A DNA stretch of 10,872 nt. It comes from JBOGJG01 sp050747825 (lineage in GTDB: Bacteria; Acidobacteriota; UBA6911; RPQK01; JBOGJG01). The position numbers and the translations under genes were made by a program. Location of the stretch: the NCBI GenBank assembly GCA_050747825.1, contig JBOGJG010000040.1, positions 1 to 10,872 on the forward strand, read 5' to 3'. The notes beneath the pieces were generated by a model that saw nothing but the letters and a program-made list of their open reading frames with translations, was not told the DNA's origin and made no database searches. Below are positions 1-7,109 of the stretch, one piece after another (the first letter of the stretch is position 1; every line of letters starts with the position of its first letter).

Positions 1-2
1 AT

Positions 3-725
3 GCGATGCAGGCCAGCCTGAATCGCCGTTTTTCCGGCGGCGTTCACATCAATGCCAACTACACCTGGTCCAAGAACATGGGCATCGCCGGTCTGGGCGG
101 CAGCGATGATCAGCCCGAGATCAGGGCTGTGCAGTTCTACAATCTCAACCGATCCCTTGCCGATATCCACGTCCCCCACCGCTTCAACCTGTCCACCATC
201 TTCGAGCTGCCCTTCGGCCAGGGGAAGCCGTGGTTATCGGACGGAGCCGCCGCCGCCATCTTTGGGGGCTGGCAGCTCAATACCGTTCTCTACGCCCACT
301 CCGGCTCCCCCTTCGATATCGAAGCCTCGGGCGATTCTCTGGACCTGCCGGGAAGCCAGCAGCGCGCCGATCAGGTGAAGCCCTTCAAGGTTCTCGGAGG
401 CATTGGCAGAGATAACCCCTGGTTTGACCCGACTTCCTTCGTCGAAGTGACTGAACCGCGCTTTGGAAACGTCGGTTTCAATACATTCCTGGGTCCTTCC
501 CAGTTCAATATGGATGTTGGAATCTTCCGCAAATTCCAGATCAGTGAGAACGTAGACCTGCAGTTTCGGGCCGAGGCTTTCAACTTCACCAATACGCCCC
601 ATTTTCGAAATCCAAGGAGCAATGTCTCCTCCAGTCGCTTCGGCGTCGTCGATCGAATTCGCAACGTGGGCCGGGAGGGCATCGACCAGCGCATCTTCCG
701 CTTCGGCCTGCGCCTCGGCTTCTAA
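3..725 (+). CDS. TonB-dependent receptor (Oar-like), C-terminal part
   Basis: This is the last 240 or so residues of an outer-membrane TonB-dependent transporter; the 5' part lies outside the window, since the frame is open to the left edge, so the ATG at position 6 is internal. The sequence reads as beta-barrel strands: alternating aromatic and polar stretches (NANYTWSKNMG, DVGIFRKFQI, VDLQFRAEAFNFTN) and a C-terminal LRLGF, the terminal Phe expected for barrel insertion by the Bam machinery. The 'RAEAFNFTNTPHF' and 'FG.V' segments are typical of the Oar/CarboxypepD-reg receptor group that is strongly expanded in Acidobacteriota. The substrate cannot be read from this fragment; polymers or oligosaccharides are usual guesses. 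A second receptor of the same group starts 22 bases downstream, suggesting a tandem pair. Family assignment is firm, substrate unknown. Confidence 0.85.
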   Translation, partial: AMQASLNRRFSGGVHINANYTWSKNMGIAGLGGSDDQPEIRAVQFYNLNRSLADIHVPHRFNLSTIFELPFGQGKPWLSDGAAAAIFGGWQLNTVLYAHSGSPFDIEASGDSLDLPGSQQRADQVKPFKVLGGIGRDNPWFDPTSFVEVTEPRFGNVGFNTFLGPSQFNMDVGIFRKFQISENVDLQFRAEAFNFTNTPHFRNPRSNVSSSRFGVVDRIRNVGREGIDQRIFRFGLRLGF

Positions 726-747
726 ATTGAAAGGCGATATTGGCAAA

Positions 748-1549
748 ATGCTATCAAGAACGACGGTGAGTCAGAGAAATGCCAGGGCGCTGCTGAGCTG
801 TGCAGTGGCTCGTGGTGTCCGCATTCCTGGTAACTGCCCGGACTCAGGCCCAGACGCTTTATGGCTCCATTGTAGGGAACGTGACGGATCAGACAGGCGG
901 GACCATCCCCGGAGCCGATGTCACGGTCACCCACCAAGAAACAGGGCGGGTCCGTACTTCCATTACCAACGAAGTCGGTACCTTTGATTTTCCGACCCTC
1001 CAGCCGGGCCCCTGGACGGTCAAGGTGAGCATGTCGGGATTCAAGGAGTTCGCCAAGACCAATGTGCTCGTCACCGTCAACACCGTGACCCGTGTCAACG
1101 TCGTTCTGGAGGTCGGCCCGGTGACCGAAACTCTGACGGTGACCGCTGAGACCGCTACGCTGCAGACCGATCGCGCCGAGGTGCGTGCCGAGATCCCGGA
1201 AAAATCCATCAAAGATCTCCCCGTGCCCATCGGGCGCAACTACCAGACGCTCTTCGGCACACTGCCCGGATTTACCACTCCCGCAAACGCGCACTCCATT
1301 CCCAGCAATCCGTCCCGGGCTCTGGTCTTCCACGTCAACGGGACCTCGCGTTCGGCAAATGACATCCGCATCGACGGCGCCAGCCAGTTCGATATCCAGC
1401 TTCCCCAGGTCACCGTCTACATCCCTTCACTGGAAGCCATTCAGACGGTCAACGTGGTGACGAACAGCTTTGACGCCGAGCAGGGACTGGCCGGGGGCGC
1501 GGCCATCAACGTACAGATCAAGAGTGGAACCAATGAGCATCATGGTTCG
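748..1549 (+). pseudogene. TonB-dependent receptor (Oar-like), N-terminal fragment, disrupted
   Basis: This is the N-terminal quarter of a second Oar-type receptor. In the frame opening with GTG at 800 it shows a hydrophobic segment and signal cleavage site (TQAQ), a carboxypeptidase-regulatory-like domain (about residues 20-110, starting TLYGSIVGNVTDQTGG), then a plug region (IPEKSIKDLPVPIGRNYQTL, DGASQFDIQLPQV, AINVQIKSGTNEHHGS). The barrel is missing: after HGS (ends 1549) the sequence becomes transposase-like and the frame stops at 1586-1588. The start is also damaged. From GTG 800 the signal peptide has no positive n-region, and a TGA at 794-796 blocks extension. ATG 748 in the next frame gives MLSRTTVSQRNARALLSCAVA, a proper basic n-region plus start of an h-region, which would join WLVVSAFLVTA if the frame shifted near 800-810. 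I infer a non-functional gene, or sequencing errors at two places. Confidence 0.75.
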
Positions 1550-1985
1550 TCTGGTGATGGAAAATCTGCCCGAAAATCTGCCCGATGAAGATCTGATGGA
1601 GAAGCTGGAGAAGCAGCGGGGCCGGGGGCGGGATGATGATCCGGTGCGAGCCATCTGGAACAGCATTCTAGCGGGAGTGGTCTTTCAGCATACCAGTGTG
1701 GAGTCGCTGCGCCGGGAACTGGAACGCAATGGGAGCGGAGGCAGTCCCTTCCTCGCACGCCTAGAGCCGTTTTTTAAAGAAATTGATGGCAGGGAAGGAG
1801 GAGGTGGATGAGATCTTCCACCGGGAGTGGAAGAATTAAAAGAGCTATTGCCGGACTTCGGGGAGTCTCTGGCGGTGGACAGCAAAGCCCTGGAAAGCCA
1901 CGCTCGAGGACGCAAAGATCCGAAGGAGAGCAGCCACAGCGCGAATGCCTCAGTCCCCCTCAGTCCAGAGATGCCCCTTTTATGA
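1550..1985 (+). pseudogene. Degraded DDE transposase fragment
   Basis: Pieces of one transposase can be followed across two frames. Frame 3 from about 1557 gives MENLPENLPDEDLMEKLEKQ, then DDDPVRAIWNSILAGVVFQH and VESLRRELERNG (to about 1735), which resembles the N-terminal domain of IS5/IS1182-type transposases (InsH N-terminal/DUF772-like). Frame 1 then gives AVPSSHA-stop-SRFLKKLMAGKEEVDEIFHR (1741-1824, TAG at 1762-1764). Frame 3 resumes with VEELKELLPDFGESLAVDSK and ALESHARGRKDPKESSH (1827-1937), where AVDSK probably holds the first catalytic Asp. The frame ends at TGA 1983-1985 after unrelated-looking residues. Between RNG and AVP the family normally has more sequence, so a small internal deletion is likely. 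The rest of the catalytic domain is absent, and no terminal inverted repeats or target duplication are visible. Family name is from memory of motifs; the pseudogene state is seen directly. Confidence 0.75.
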
Positions 1986-2053
1986 AACCCAATAATTTGC
2001 TAAACTAAAGGCCACCTTGTGGCTTCTAAATTCCCGGAAGGGCAATCTCAATT

Positions 2054-2058
2054 GGAGG
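2054..2058 (+). promoter_or_regulatory. Ribosome binding site of the Gfo/Idh/MocA gene
   Basis: GGAGG sits 8 bases before ATG 2067. It is the clearest Shine-Dalgarno sequence in the window and decides the start in favour of 2067 over ATG 2019 upstream, which lacks one and would put a non-signal extension in front of the Tat motif. Confidence 0.75.
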
Positions 2059-2066
2059 ACAAAATT

Positions 2067-3392
2067 ATGAGTTCAATGAACCGTCGAAATTTCATCACGA
2101 CGGGGTTGGCTGCCGGCCTGGCGGCGGGTTCGTCTATCAGGACAACCTCAGCCAGTCCCAACAATGTCGTCAATGTGGCTGTTGTTGGCATCCGCTCGCG
2201 GGGAAGTGCCCATTATGAGGCCTTTTCGAAGATCCCCAACGCGCGCGTGGTCACCCTGGTTGACGTCGATGAGAGCCTTTTTCCCAAAGCGCTGAAAAAG
2301 GTCTCCGAGATGGGCAATCCGAAAGTCAAGACCGAAGTGGATCTGCGCCGGGTCCTGGATGACAAGGAGGTGGACGTCATTGCCACCGCCGCTCCCAATC
2401 ACTGGCATGCGCTGCAGACAATCTGGGCCTGCCAGGCCGGCAAGGACGTTTACGTCGAGAAGCCCTGCTCCCACAACATCTGGGAAGGCCGGAAAATGGT
2501 GGAAGCGGCCCGCAAGTACAACCGCATCGTCCAGGTGGGATTTCAGAACCGCAGCATCGAAAACGTGCGCAAGGCCGTGCAGTTTCTGCATGACGGCGGA
2601 ATCGGCAAAGTCTACATGGCCAAGGGCCTCTGCTTTAAGCCCCGTGAAACCATAGGCTATGTCAAGGACGAGCCCGTGCCCGATGGCGTACATTACGATT
2701 TGTGGCTGGGACCGGCAGCTTATCGGCCTTTCAACCCCAACCGCTTCCACTATAATTGGCACTGGTACTGGGACTTCGGCAACGGAGATACCGGCAATCA
2801 GGGACCGCATCAGTTTGACGTCGCCCGCTGGGGCCTGGGTAGGCACGAGCATCCGGTCCGCATCAGCTCGGTTGGCGGATACTTCGCCTTCGACAGCATG
2901 CAGCAGACTCCAAATACTCAGACCTCCGTCTTCGAGTACTCCGACGGGGCGATCCTCGAGTTCGAAACGCGCGGCCTGTACACCAATGCCGAGGATGGAA
3001 TCGAGATTGGAAATCTGTTCTATGGCACCGAAGGCTGGATGCACTTGAACGGCGGAACCTGGAAGACCTATATGGGTCGCAAGAATGAGCCAGGGCCGAG
3101 CATGAATGAAGTTGACGCGGCCGACCCCAGCAACCTGGCTGGGTCCGGGCATCAGCCGCATTTCCACAATTTCATCAAGGCGGTGGCTTCGCGCAAGATC
3201 TCAGATCTCAACTGCGATGTTGAAGAGGGATTTCGTTCGACGGCTCTGCCGCTGCTGGCCAATGTTTCTTACCGGTTGGGCCGCGAGGTCAAATTCGATC
3301 CCAACATCGAACGCTTCGTGGACGACGACCAGGCCAACGGCTACCTGAGCCGCAACTATCGGCCTCCGTACGTCGTTCCCAAGGAAGTCTAA
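2067..3392 (+). CDS. Gfo/Idh/MocA-family oxidoreductase with Tat signal
   Basis: This gene encodes a predicted NAD(P)-dependent sugar or polyol dehydrogenase of 441 residues. The N-terminus NRRNFITTGLAAGLAAG (residues 5-21) is a twin-arginine export signal, so the protein is probably folded with its cofactor in the cytoplasm and moved to the periplasm, as known for Zymomonas glucose-fructose oxidoreductase. A Rossmann domain follows: VNVAVVGIRSRG at 35-46 is the dinucleotide loop, with Ile-Arg where the family often has Gly-x-Gly, and LVDVD at 64-68 ends the second strand. EKP at 131-133 carries the family's catalytic Lys. The C-terminal alpha/beta domain contains YWDFGNGDTGNQGPHQFDVA, conserved in acidobacterial and planctomycete members. 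The substrate cannot be told from sequence. It is preceded by transposon debris and has no co-directional partner downstream, so it looks monocistronic; the heptamer hairpin at 3397 lies just behind its stop codon. Confidence 0.88.
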   Translation: MSSMNRRNFITTGLAAGLAAGSSIRTTSASPNNVVNVAVVGIRSRGSAHYEAFSKIPNARVVTLVDVDESLFPKALKKVSEMGNPKVKTEVDLRRVLDDKEVDVIATAAPNHWHALQTIWACQAGKDVYVEKPCSHNIWEGRKMVEAARKYNRIVQVGFQNRSIENVRKAVQFLHDGGIGKVYMAKGLCFKPRETIGYVKDEPVPDGVHYDLWLGPAAYRPFNPNRFHYNWHWYWDFGNGDTGNQGPHQFDVARWGLGRHEHPVRISSVGGYFAFDSMQQTPNTQTSVFEYSDGAILEFETRGLYTNAEDGIEIGNLFYGTEGWMHLNGGTWKTYMGRKNEPGPSMNEVDAADPSNLAGSGHQPHFHNFIKAVASRKISDLNCDVEEGFRSTALPLLANVSYRLGREVKFDPNIERFVDDDQANGYLSRNYRPPYVVPKEV

Positions 3393-3396
3393 GGGT

Positions 3397-3479
3397 ATTT
3401 GTGATTTGTGATTTGTGATTTGTGATTGGGGTGACCTAGGAATTCACAAATCACAAATCACCAATCACAAATCACCAAT
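3397..3479. repeat. Heptamer tandem repeats in inverted arms (STRR-like)
   Basis: The left arm is four perfect copies of ATTTGTG (3397-3424) followed by ATTGGGG (3425-3431). The right arm is five 7-base units on the opposite strand (3445-3479): CACAAAT, CACAAAT, CACCAAT, CACAAAT, CACCAAT. The arms can pair in several registers, for example 18 perfect pairs between 3408-3425 and 3444-3461, or 15 pairs between 3415-3429 and 3461-3475. The 13-base centre contains CCTAGG. It fills the gap between the converging Gfo-type and plsC genes and nearly touches the plsC stop codon, so it could act as a two-way terminator, although no T-run is present. The heptamer structure resembles cyanobacterial STRR sequences; the mechanism of spread is unknown. 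Confidence 0.9.
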
Positions 3480-4190
3480 TCACCAACACCCTCCGACTAT
3501 CTTCCCCCGCACGAGATCGGCGATCGTGTCCAGGTCCAGGTCCTTGTACTCCTCGTACTCTATGGGGCCGTGAATGATGATCTCGATTTTGCCCGGGCGA
3601 ATCACCACTGATCCTCGAGGGAGTCTGTACTGAGCCCCTTTGATCGTTACCGGAGCGATGGGCGCTGCCGCCTGCTGGGGCAATACGAAGGCGCCCCGTT
3701 TAAACGGAGCCGTTTCACCCCACGTCCTCATCCCCTCAGGATAGATCACAAAAGACATTCCAGAGTGGATTTTCCTGGCCACGGCCTGATAGGCGCGCAG
3801 GGTCTGCCGAGGGCTGCGGCGCGTCACCGGGATGTTCCCGGAGCGTTTCAAATGCCAGCCTAGAAATGGAATGTGGAACAGCGATTCTTTGGCCACGAAA
3901 CGAAACTGAAAGGGCAGGCAGGCCAAAAAGGCCCAGTGGTCAAACATGCTGAGGTGGTTGGCGGCAAATATGTACCCTCGCCCTGGAGTGAGTTGCTCCA
4001 GGCCCTGCACTTCCACCTTTACCCGCCCCACCAGGAGAATAAAGCGGCTCCAGATCCTGGCGCACCGGTGCTGAGCCCTTCCGGTCCCGTCCACGAAGGA
4101 AAAGAGCACGCTCAAGCTGGCCATGACCGCCGTAAACAACAAGATCAGGGGCACCCGCCACAGGGCGTTGATCTTTGGAAGCAGGGGCAT
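3480..4190 (-). CDS. plsC: PlsC-like 1-acyl-glycerol-3-phosphate acyltransferase
   Basis: This is a membrane-bound acyltransferase of 236 residues, predicted to transfer an acyl chain to lysophosphatidic acid to make phosphatidic acid for phospholipid synthesis. An N-terminal hydrophobic segment (about residues 13-32) anchors it in the inner membrane. The family motifs are in order: NHLSMFD at 78-84 (catalytic NHx4D), GNIPVTRR at 118-125, YPEGMR at 150-155 (usual form PEGTR, so Met replaces Thr), and APIAPVTIKG at 176-185. The length is normal for the family. The start is fixed by an in-frame TAG four codons upstream of the ATG; there is no convincing ribosome binding site. It is divergent from polA and convergent with the oxidoreductase gene, so it is probably transcribed alone from within the 4191-4396 gap. 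Related acyltransferases act on ornithine or other lysolipids, so the exact acceptor is uncertain. Confidence 0.88.
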   Translation of the reverse strand: MPLLPKINALWRVPLILLFTAVMASLSVLFSFVDGTGRAQHRCARIWSRFILLVGRVKVEVQGLEQLTPGRGYIFAANHLSMFDHWAFLACLPFQFRFVAKESLFHIPFLGWHLKRSGNIPVTRRSPRQTLRAYQAVARKIHSGMSFVIYPEGMRTWGETAPFKRGAFVLPQQAAAPIAPVTIKGAQYRLPRGSVVIRPGKIEIIIHGPIEYEEYKDLDLDTIADLVRGKIVGGCW

Positions 4191-4234
4191 CGGCCAATGC
4201 TAAGTCAATGGAGGTGGGGCGAGCAAGGCGGCGA

Positions 4235-4378
4235 GTCACTGGAACAACTGAATACTGACAACTCACAACTGACAAACCGACACTGATAACTGACTCTCAC
4301 TTGGCAATTGGTCACTGGTCCGTTGTCCAGTCTCTCAACTGTCCAAGCTGTCAGTTGTCAGCGGTCAGCGCTCAGCGA
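4235..4378. repeat. Second heptamer-repeat region (CTGACAA / TCAGNNN)
   Basis: The left part holds imperfect 7-base units CAACTGA, ATACTGA, CAACTCA, CAACTGA (4245-4272) and decayed copies up to about 4293. The right part holds four exact-phase units TCAGTTG, TCAGCGG, TCAGCGC, TCAGCGA (4351-4378). The two parts are inverted: ACAACTGACA at 4265-4274 is the reverse complement of 4349-4358, and CTGACAACT at 4255-4263 that of 4353-4361. GTCACTGG also occurs twice (4235-4242, 4311-4318). The region fills most of the 206-base gap between divergent plsC and polA and ends 18 bases before the polA start, so it must overlap the promoter or leader of at least one of them. It differs in sequence from the 3397-3479 element but has the same 7-base period and inverted layout. 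Confidence 0.75.
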
Positions 4379-4396
4379 CTCTGCTAAGATATCCCC

Positions 4397-7006
4397 GTGC
4401 CTGAAAAGCTCTATCTCATCGACGGCATGTCCCACATCTACAGGGCGTATTACGCGGTCCGGGGGCTGACCAATAAGCAGGGCCTGCCGACAAACGCCAT
4501 CTACGGTTTTACCTCCATGCTGCGCAAGCTCATCAAGGAGGAGCGACCGGAATACCTGGGTGTGGCCATCGATTTATCCGGACCCACTGTCCGCCACGAG
4601 CAGTACCAGGACTACAAGTCCACCCGCAAGCCGATGCCGCCCGATCTGGTCGAGCAGATCCCGTACATCCATCGCGTATGCGAAGTTCTGTGCATCCCGA
4701 TCCTTTCCTACGACCGATATGAGGCCGACGACGTGATCGGCACTCTTGCCTGCAAAGCTCTGGAGCATGATCTCGAGGTCGTCATCGTCACCATCGACAA
4801 GGACATGTTCCAGCTCGTCAACGGCCGGATCACTGTCCTGGATACACGCACCATGACCCGCCTGGGCCCGCAGGAGGTGGAGAAGAAGATAGGAGTCCCT
4901 CCGGATCGGGTTCTGGATGTGCTCAGTCTGGTAGGAGACAGCTCCGACAACATCCCGGGAGCGCCTGGAATCGGGGAAAAAGGCGCCCAGCAGTTGATCC
5001 AGGAACACGGCAGCCTGGAAGCTCTTCTGGCCAACAGGGACCAGGTATCGCGCAAGACCTATCGGGAAAGTCTTCAGCAAAACGAAGAATTGATCCGAAG
5101 GAGCCGTGAGTTGATGGTGATCCATCGCAACCTTCCACTGGAGCTCGACCTGAAAGATCTGGAGTTCTGCGATCCGGATTACGAGAAGGCGCGCGAGCTC
5201 TTTTCCGAACTGGAGTTCACCAGCCTGTTGGAGGAATTTCTTCCCGAGCGGCCCACTGCCCAAACCGTCTACCGGTGCATCGAGAGCGTCGAGGCGCTGA
5301 AGCCCGTCATTGAGAGCCTGGAGGGGAGGAACGCCTCCATGTCATTGATCTATGACAACCAGGACTACCTGCGCGGCCCTCTGAAGGGCATTTCCATCTG
5401 CACCAGGCCTCATGAGGCCTGGCTGCTTCCCAGGGAGGCCATCGAGCAAAATCCTGAGGAAACTTCCTGGCTTCTCGGGAAGCCCGCTAAGTGGATCATT
5501 CACGATCTCAAGCCCTTCTATTTTTTTGCCGAGCGCTACGGCTGGGAGATTCCGCGTAACTTGTACGACACGATGCTGATGGCTTACCTGCTCTCCCCCA
5601 ATCAGAATAACTTTTCTGCCGAGCGGCTTTCTCTCGAATTTCTGAAGCATGGCCTTTCTCCAATTCCCAACGGGCAGGAGGAATTGTTTCGCGACGGGCA
5701 TCTGAACGCGCTGTGTGAGAGGGCGGATGCAGCCTTTCAGCTCTTCGAGATCTTGCATCCGCAGATTGTAGAAAAGCATCTGCAGGATCTACTGCACGAT
5801 ATCGAGATCCCGCTGGTTCGTGTCCTGGCGCTGATGGAGCGCAACGGAGTCAAGGTGGATCCTGCTCTTCTGGGGCAGATGTCCTGCGAGCTGGAATCTC
5901 AAATTGCCGATTTGATCAGCTCCATTTACTCCATGGCGGGGCAGGAGTTCAATCTCAATTCGCCTCGCCAGCTCGCGGAAGTTCTCTTCGAGAAGCTCAA
6001 TCTGCCCATGGTCAGAAAAACGCGAAAGGCCGGCCACCTTGCCACCGGGGTGGAGGTGCTGGAAGAGTTGGCTCAGACTTATGACATAGCCCGCCTGATT
6101 CTGGAATATCGCGAGCTTTCCAAGCTCAAGAACACTTACCTGGACGCCTTGCCCAAACTGATCAATCCGCACACGGGCCGGATACACACCTCCTATAATC
6201 AGATGGTGGCGGCCACCGGCCGGCTTTCCTCGAGCAATCCCAATTTGCAGAACATCCCGATCAAGAGCGAGCTGGGGAGGCGAATCCGCCGGGCTTTCAT
6301 TGCCGAGCCCGACTGGGGGATTCTGGCGGCGGACTACTCCCAGATCGAGCTGCGCATCATGGCCCATCTTTCTCAGGACCCGGTGCTGCTCGATTCCTTC
6401 CGCAAGGGGCAAGATATCCATGAGCGGACGGCACGCGAGGTCTTCGGCATCAATGCGGTGCTGAATCCGCAGGAATTCCGCCGGCCTGCCAAGGTGATTA
6501 ACTTTGGAATCATGTACGGGCTGAGCGCCTTCGGCCTGTCGCAAAACCTGAAAATCGAGCGCAAGGTGGCTCAGCAATATATAGATGATTACTTCTTACG
6601 ATATAAGGGCGTACAGGAGTGGATTGAGCGGACCTTGGAAGGCGCCAGAGAAAAGGGATACGTGAGCACGCTCTTCGGGCGGATCCGCCAGATCCCCGAG
6701 ATCCACAGCAAGAACTGGAATCTCCGGAACTTCGGAGAGCGCACGGCTATCAACGCACCGATCCAGGGGACTGCCGCCGACCTGATCAAGAAAGCCATGG
6801 TTTCCATCGATAGTGAAATGTCCAGGCTCGGGTTGCGCAGCAAGATGATCATGCAGGTTCATGATGAGCTTGTCTTCGAAGTGCCCGAGGCGGAAATCGA
6901 GCAGATGAAAGCGCTGGTCCGCCGGCAAATGGAATCCGTCGCCTCCCTCTCCGTCCCCCTCCAGGTCGATCTCGGCCTGGGTCCGTCGTGGTATTCGGCC
7001 AAGTAA
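4397..7006 (+). CDS. polA: DNA polymerase I
   Basis: This encodes Pol I of 869 residues, which removes primers and fills gaps in replication and excision repair. Residues 1-285 form the 5' nuclease domain: YLIDG with D9, YEADD at 108-112, DKD at 134-136 and GDSSDNIPGAPGIGEKG at 180-196 (metal site and H3TH helix). Residues about 290-470 correspond to the 3'-5' exonuclease fold, but the ExoI Asp-x-Glu pair is missing (MSLIYDNQD at 315-323 stands in its place), so proofreading is probably lost, as in Bacillus and Taq Pol I. Residues about 480-869 are the polymerase: motif A DYSQIELR from D646, motif B with K699 and Y707 (INFGIMYG), and motif C H822-D823-E824. The start is GTG; alignment supports it because MPEKLYLIDG is the expected N-terminus, although only a weak AAG-type ribosome site precedes it. 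uvrA follows after about 100 bases on the same strand. Confidence 0.96.
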   Translation: MPEKLYLIDGMSHIYRAYYAVRGLTNKQGLPTNAIYGFTSMLRKLIKEERPEYLGVAIDLSGPTVRHEQYQDYKSTRKPMPPDLVEQIPYIHRVCEVLCIPILSYDRYEADDVIGTLACKALEHDLEVVIVTIDKDMFQLVNGRITVLDTRTMTRLGPQEVEKKIGVPPDRVLDVLSLVGDSSDNIPGAPGIGEKGAQQLIQEHGSLEALLANRDQVSRKTYRESLQQNEELIRRSRELMVIHRNLPLELDLKDLEFCDPDYEKARELFSELEFTSLLEEFLPERPTAQTVYRCIESVEALKPVIESLEGRNASMSLIYDNQDYLRGPLKGISICTRPHEAWLLPREAIEQNPEETSWLLGKPAKWIIHDLKPFYFFAERYGWEIPRNLYDTMLMAYLLSPNQNNFSAERLSLEFLKHGLSPIPNGQEELFRDGHLNALCERADAAFQLFEILHPQIVEKHLQDLLHDIEIPLVRVLALMERNGVKVDPALLGQMSCELESQIADLISSIYSMAGQEFNLNSPRQLAEVLFEKLNLPMVRKTRKAGHLATGVEVLEELAQTYDIARLILEYRELSKLKNTYLDALPKLINPHTGRIHTSYNQMVAATGRLSSSNPNLQNIPIKSELGRRIRRAFIAEPDWGILAADYSQIELRIMAHLSQDPVLLDSFRKGQDIHERTAREVFGINAVLNPQEFRRPAKVINFGIMYGLSAFGLSQNLKIERKVAQQYIDDYFLRYKGVQEWIERTLEGAREKGYVSTLFGRIRQIPEIHSKNWNLRNFGERTAINAPIQGTAADLIKKAMVSIDSEMSRLGLRSKMIMQVHDELVFEVPEAEIEQMKALVRRQMESVASLSVPLQVDLGLGPSWYSAK

Positions 7007-7109
7007 GAAGAAATCCAGCTGCACTCGGCGGCGCCAGCCCGAATCCTCCTCGCCACCACCAGTCTCCTTGAAATCCTCTCCTCTTTCAGGGACAATGATC
7101 TGTTCGACT

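Noticed and set aside
711..736. CGCCT...AGGCG inverted repeat around the first receptor's stop codon
   Set aside because: A 5-base stem with a 16-base loop and no T-run is expected by chance and is not a credible terminator.
1560..1583. Two tandem copies of a 12-base unit GAAAATCTGCCC
   Set aside because: It encodes the ENLPENLP stretch of the transposase N-terminus and is more simply explained as coding sequence than as a functional repeat.
1808..2008. Small 66-codon plus-strand frame after the transposase relic
   Set aside because: It overlaps the better transposase frame (VEELKELLPDFGESLAVDSK) and its own product is Arg/Ser/Pro-rich with no recognisable feature.
2009..2025. Small hairpin GCCAC-CTT-GTGGC upstream of the oxidoreductase gene
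   Set aside because: It has only five strong pairs plus a wobble and one A-T pair, with no T-run after it. It is too weak to call a terminator or attenuator.
2148..3167. Long open frame of 339 codons on the minus strand opposite the oxidoreductase gene
   Set aside because: It is a codon-bias shadow: the plus-strand frame has a clear signal peptide, ribosome site and family motifs, and the antisense product shows no recognisable domain.
3397..3479. Possible CRISPR array
   Set aside because: Units are 7 bases with no spacers and the two halves are inverted, which does not fit CRISPR repeat-spacer structure.
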